Positions 62,717-64,000 of a DNA stretch of 64,000 nt are shown one piece after another. The stretch's first letter is position 1. Each line of letters begins with the position of its first letter. A program made the translations under genes and the position numbers. Under the pieces are notes generated by a model. That model saw only the letters and a program-made list of their open reading frames with translations. It was not told the DNA's origin and ran no database searches. The stretch is from Actinoalloteichus fjordicus (GTDB lineage: Bacteria > Actinomycetota > Actinomycetes > Mycobacteriales > Pseudonocardiaceae): assembly GCF_001941625.1 (NCBI RefSeq), contig NZ_CP016076.1:1488001-1552000 (forward strand). Direction: 5' to 3'.

Positions 62717-63058
62717 TCAGCGACACCCGACCCGGAAGGCACCCCAGCAGCCCGCCCCGACCAGCCCGATCGCCAGCGCGATCGGCACGGGCAGCTCGAT
62801 GCCGTCGATCATCAACGCGGGCAGCAGCAGTACTCCGACGTACGCCCACCCCGCCCAGCGCAGAGCACGGATGCCGTGCCAGTCGACGTCGACGCTGGTC
62901 ACCATGGCTATCGCGGCCGCAGACCCGAACAGGATCGGGCTGGACAGGGCGACGTCGGTGCCTGCGACCGCGCAGATCGCTCCGGCCAGTCCGACGACCG
63001 TCGCCAAGAACAGCGGCGGCAGGAGAAGCCACGACCGCACGGTCACCAGATCGGCCAC
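62717..63058 (-). CDS. Hypothetical small membrane protein
   Basis: A frame of about 113 residues with four hydrophobic segments (LLLPPLFLATVVGLAGAICAV, SSPILFGSAAAIAMVTSV, ALRWAGWAYVGVLLLPALMI, VPIALAIGLVGAGCWGAF). The GTG start at 63058 is a guess: no clear RBS precedes it, and the frame stays open further upstream but with unlikely composition. The regular alternation of hydrophobic and polar stretches is what supports it. No family is recognised. Confidence 0.5.
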   Translation of the reverse strand: MADLVTVRSWLLLPPLFLATVVGLAGAICAVAGTDVALSSPILFGSAAAIAMVTSVDVDWHGIRALRWAGWAYVGVLLLPALMIDGIELPVPIALAIGLVGAGCWGAFRVGCR

Positions 63059-63339
63059 GCGACACAACACCGAGACAGGATGCTGGTTCGATCTCGAATC
63101 CGCATGCCTGGCGGCGCCGAGTCTCGGCGGGCGGTCGTCCTCGCGCGTTGGATGGCACCCGTGGCGACCAGGGACGCCGGGATCGCGGAACAAGTCCGCA
63201 TCTGATGGCGTTGCAGGGGGCGGTCGGCACATCTGGCAGACTGAACAGTCGAGTCCGGCACCGGTTCACCCCTGGTCGAGAAGGCTGTGCGCGAAGCGCC
63301 GCAGCGGGGACCCGGCGGCCACGATGAAAGGGACAAGAC

Positions 63340-63552
63340 GTGAAGAGCGGCATCCACCCCGAGTACTCCACCACCCAGGTCAACTGTGGTTGTGGGAACA
63401 GCTTCACCACGCGGAGCAGCAGCACCAACAACTCGATCACCGTCGAGGTCTGCTCCAACTGCCACCCGTTCTACACGGGCAAGCAGAAGATCCTGGACAC
63501 CGGCGGCCGCGTCGCCCGGTTCGAGGCTCGTTACGGAAAGCGCGCCAAGTAG
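63340..63552 (+). CDS. rpmE: Ribosomal protein L31 (zinc-binding form)
   Basis: A 70-residue protein. The zinc site is Cys 16, Cys 18 (NCGCGN), Cys 38 and Cys 41 ([13 protein letters not shown]), so it is the zinc-containing L31. AAAGGGA lies 6 bases before the GTG. The rho-rpmE-prfA order is conserved in actinomycetes. Confidence 0.97.
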   Translation: MKSGIHPEYSTTQVNCGCGNSFTTRSSSTNNSITVEVCSNCHPFYTGKQKILDTGGRVARFEARYGKRAK

Positions 63553-63562
63553 CCGCTCCTTC

Positions 63563-63600
63563 GGCGCCCGCACCGCTGCCTGAAGCAGTGGTCGGGCGCC
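63563..63600 (+). terminator. Hairpin between rpmE and prfA
   Basis: GGCGCCCG (63563-63570) pairs with CGGGCGCC (63593-63600) and inner bases ACC/GGT and CTGC/GCAG extend it. It follows the rpmE stop by 10 bases and may be a terminator or a partial stop between the two genes. Confidence 0.65.
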
Positions 63601-63637
63601 GTTGTCGTGTCGGCTGCCCAACGAAAGGGATCGGTGG

Positions 63638-64000
63638 ATGGACACCTCGGCGCTGGAGGCCTTGTCCTTCGAGTTCGGCGACCTGGAGGAGCGGCTCGCC
63701 GACCCTGCGGTGCATTCCGATCACGCCCTGCTGCGCAGGCTGAGCAGACGACATGCCGAACTCGCTCCGGTGATCCGCACGGCACGTGAGCTGGAGCAGA
63801 CCCGCGTCGATCTGACGGCCGCCCGCGAACTGATCCTCGAGGACCCGGCGTTCGCCGCCGAAGCCGAGGAGCTGGCCGCCCGCATCCCGATCCTGGCCGA
63901 ACGCCTCACCGAGCTGCTGCTGCCGCGCGACCCGCACGACGCCTCCGACATCGTCCTGGAGATCAAAGCGGGGGAGGGCGGCGAGGAGTCGGCGCTCTTC
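63638..64000 (+). CDS. prfA: Peptide chain release factor 1, N-terminal part (cut by window edge)
   Basis: The first 121 codons are present. They start MDTSALEALSFEFGDLEERL and reach LEIKAGEGGEESALF, which is the start of the conserved RF-1 core; the PxT anticodon loop and the GGQ loop lie beyond the window. AAAGGGA lies 7 bases before ATG. RF-1 reads UAA/UAG stop codons. Its place after rpmE supports the call. Confidence 0.95.
   Translation, partial: MDTSALEALSFEFGDLEERLADPAVHSDHALLRRLSRRHAELAPVIRTARELEQTRVDLTAARELILEDPAFAAEAEELAARIPILAERLTELLLPRDPHDASDIVLEIKAGEGGEESALF

Noticed and set aside
60538-62742. Minus-strand frame of 734 codons opposite rho
   Set aside because: Its long Ala/Leu/Val/Thr repeats ([11 protein letters not shown] type) are the antisense of the RGE repeats of Rho.

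Overview
The window is high-GC DNA with GTG starts, GGAGG-type ribosome binding sites and the actinobacterial block nrtL-lysA-hom-thrC-thrB-rho-rpmE-prfA. With TatA/TatC, an ECF41 sigma factor, DUF305/DUF3105 proteins, several TetR regulators and two P450s, it points to a filamentous actinomycete, probably Pseudonocardiaceae; the genus cannot be fixed from sequence alone. It reads as chromosome: the right end is core metabolism and the left and middle are accessory.

Layout. 1-4.7 kb: a partial GNAT acetyltransferase, a TPR membrane protein, a secreted LVIVD-repeat protein and a DUF305 lipoprotein. 4.86-9.63 kb: a cello-oligosaccharide-type ABC importer (binding protein, two permeases) with a GH1 beta-glucosidase, behind a perfect LacI/CebR-like palindrome but without a regulator gene nearby. 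9.7-15.5 kb: a giant nSTAND NTPase-WD40 protein with an apparent N-terminal frameshift, divergent from a small protein of unknown function. 15.6-16.5 kb: a secreted GH19 chitinase behind a DasR-like site. 16.9-19.7 kb: a low-molecular-weight phosphatase relative, an epoxide hydrolase and a TetR regulator. 19.8-22.96 kb: an eroded patch with an erythromycin-esterase pseudogene, a truncated XRE regulator, an intact TetR-SDR pair with three matching operators, a methyltransferase scrap and the tail of a recombinase abutting a tRNA-Leu.

23-29 kb: small membrane and disordered proteins and a large secreted subtilase. 29.3-37 kb: a ferredoxin/P450/ketopantoate-reductase-like cluster facing a TetR gene across two palindromes, a second P450 with a LOG-family gene, and a Bcr/CflA exporter. 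37-42.6 kb: a membrane-anchored GH5-like protein lacking the usual NEP glutamate, a CHAD protein and tatA-tatC. 42.8-48 kb: a PhzF protein, a possible leader peptide before an amino-acid dehydrogenase, an ectC without ectA/ectB, an amidohydrolase and tRNA-Arg. 48.3-54.1 kb: a cation efflux gene with a compact promoter, the ECF41 sigma factor with an oxidoreductase, and the DUF305-DUF3105 pair. 54.3-64 kb: the lysine/threonine operon (overlapping or nearly abutting genes), rho with a long RGE-rich insert, rpmE and the start of prfA.

Genes that probably work together: importer plus GH1 (cellobiose uptake and cleavage); ferredoxin plus P450 (electron donor and oxygenase); TatA plus TatC; lysA/hom/thrC/thrB (aspartate-family amino acids); ECF41 plus its oxidoreductase. 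All function calls rest on reading the translated sequences and on remembered family motifs; no database search was run.
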